Assembly (NCBI RefSeq): GCF_900167905.1
Contig: NZ_FUYZ01000003.1
Span: 186,001 to 250,000 of the forward strand
DNA length: 64,000 nucleotides
Reading direction: 5' to 3'
Origin: Soonwooa buanensis
Lineage (GTDB): Bacteria > Bacteroidota > Bacteroidia > Flavobacteriales > Weeksellaceae
Part shown: positions 63,918-64,000 of the stretch, piece after piece
How the letters are laid out: each line of letters opens with the position of its first letter
Numbering within the stretch: the first letter of the stretch is position 1
The notes under the pieces: model-generated
Database searches by the model: none
What the model was told of the DNA's origin: nothing
Seen by the model: only the letters and a program-made list of their open reading frames with translations
Program-made: the position numbers and the translations under genes

Positions 63918-64000
63918 CTGAAGTTCTTTACTCAGCCATTCTTAGAGGCATTTTCAATGAAAAAAATATTAAAGCATTGAAAAAAGAACTTTTAACTACA

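Noticed and set aside
63957-63980. Seven-codon ORF after the second SAM riboswitch as a leader peptide
   Set aside because: Too short and in AT-rich sequence; no run of Met or Cys codons; likely chance.

Overview
The window is a chromosomal segment of a low-GC Bacteroidota, most likely a Flavobacteriales/Weeksellaceae member close to Chryseobacterium. The signs are SusC/SusD outer-membrane pairs, a C-terminal type IX secretion sorting domain, the bacillithiol enzyme BshC, a GYDIA-type GHMP kinase, a Porin_10-type barrel, SAM-I riboswitches, and many promoters with the Bacteroidota -7 element TAnnTTTG, mostly 17-30 nt upstream of the start codon. No rRNA, tRNA, CRISPR array, prophage or insertion sequence was seen.

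Layout. 1-10.3 kb: two SusC/SusD pairs flanking a T9SS-exported beta-propeller protein. 10.3-18.4 kb: a small secreted protein, a putative porin, bshC, then a LysM/PBP1 protein-fabD-GHMP kinase operon. 18.5-31.5 kb: core metabolism and housekeeping (pckA, Nudix, xerD, dCMP deaminase, enoyl-CoA hydratase, enolase, citrate synthase, a DMT transporter, two pentein-fold guanidino hydrolases, a SAM-riboswitch-controlled metY, speD and a DUF4178 gene). 31.5-35.8 kb: two tandem paralogous outer-membrane barrels, one cut short at its C-terminus exactly where it meets the DUF4178 gene. 36.2-39.9 kb: DUF3817, alpha/beta hydrolase, nadD, recJ. 40.1-57.7 kb: a large aromatic catabolic cluster. 57.7-64 kb: a solitary RES-domain gene, a flavin reductase, a large GH63/MGH1-like glucosidase, a glucose-dehydrogenase-like SDR, and a second SAM riboswitch whose gene lies off the window.

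The centrepiece is the 40.1-57.7 kb cluster: a ten-gene minus-strand operon, a divergent four-gene plus-strand operon, and an IclR regulator. The enzymes read as a complete route for indole (or an indole derivative). Styrene/indole monooxygenase, flavin reductase and SDR oxidise indole to dioxindole or isatin. A cyclase-family enzyme with the isatin-hydrolase metal motif opens isatin to isatinate. Isatinate is an aryl-2-oxoacid, so the IorA/IorB-like oxidoreductase could turn it into 2-aminobenzoyl-CoA without any CoA ligase, and none is present. A salicylyl-CoA/2-aminobenzoyl-CoA 5-hydroxylase plus a 4HBT thioesterase would give 5-hydroxyanthranilate. On the other strand, a gentisate-type dioxygenase, a fumarylacetoacetase-family hydrolase, a nitrilase-fold C-N hydrolase and a maleate isomerase could cut that product to pyruvate, ammonia and fumarate. 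The family assignments are strong; the pathway order and intermediates are inference.

Other points: GC-rich interspersed repeat elements (two copies), a second family of imperfect palindromic repeats (two copies), a remnant gene fragment beside recJ, and several terminator/promoter arrangements that settle gene starts.
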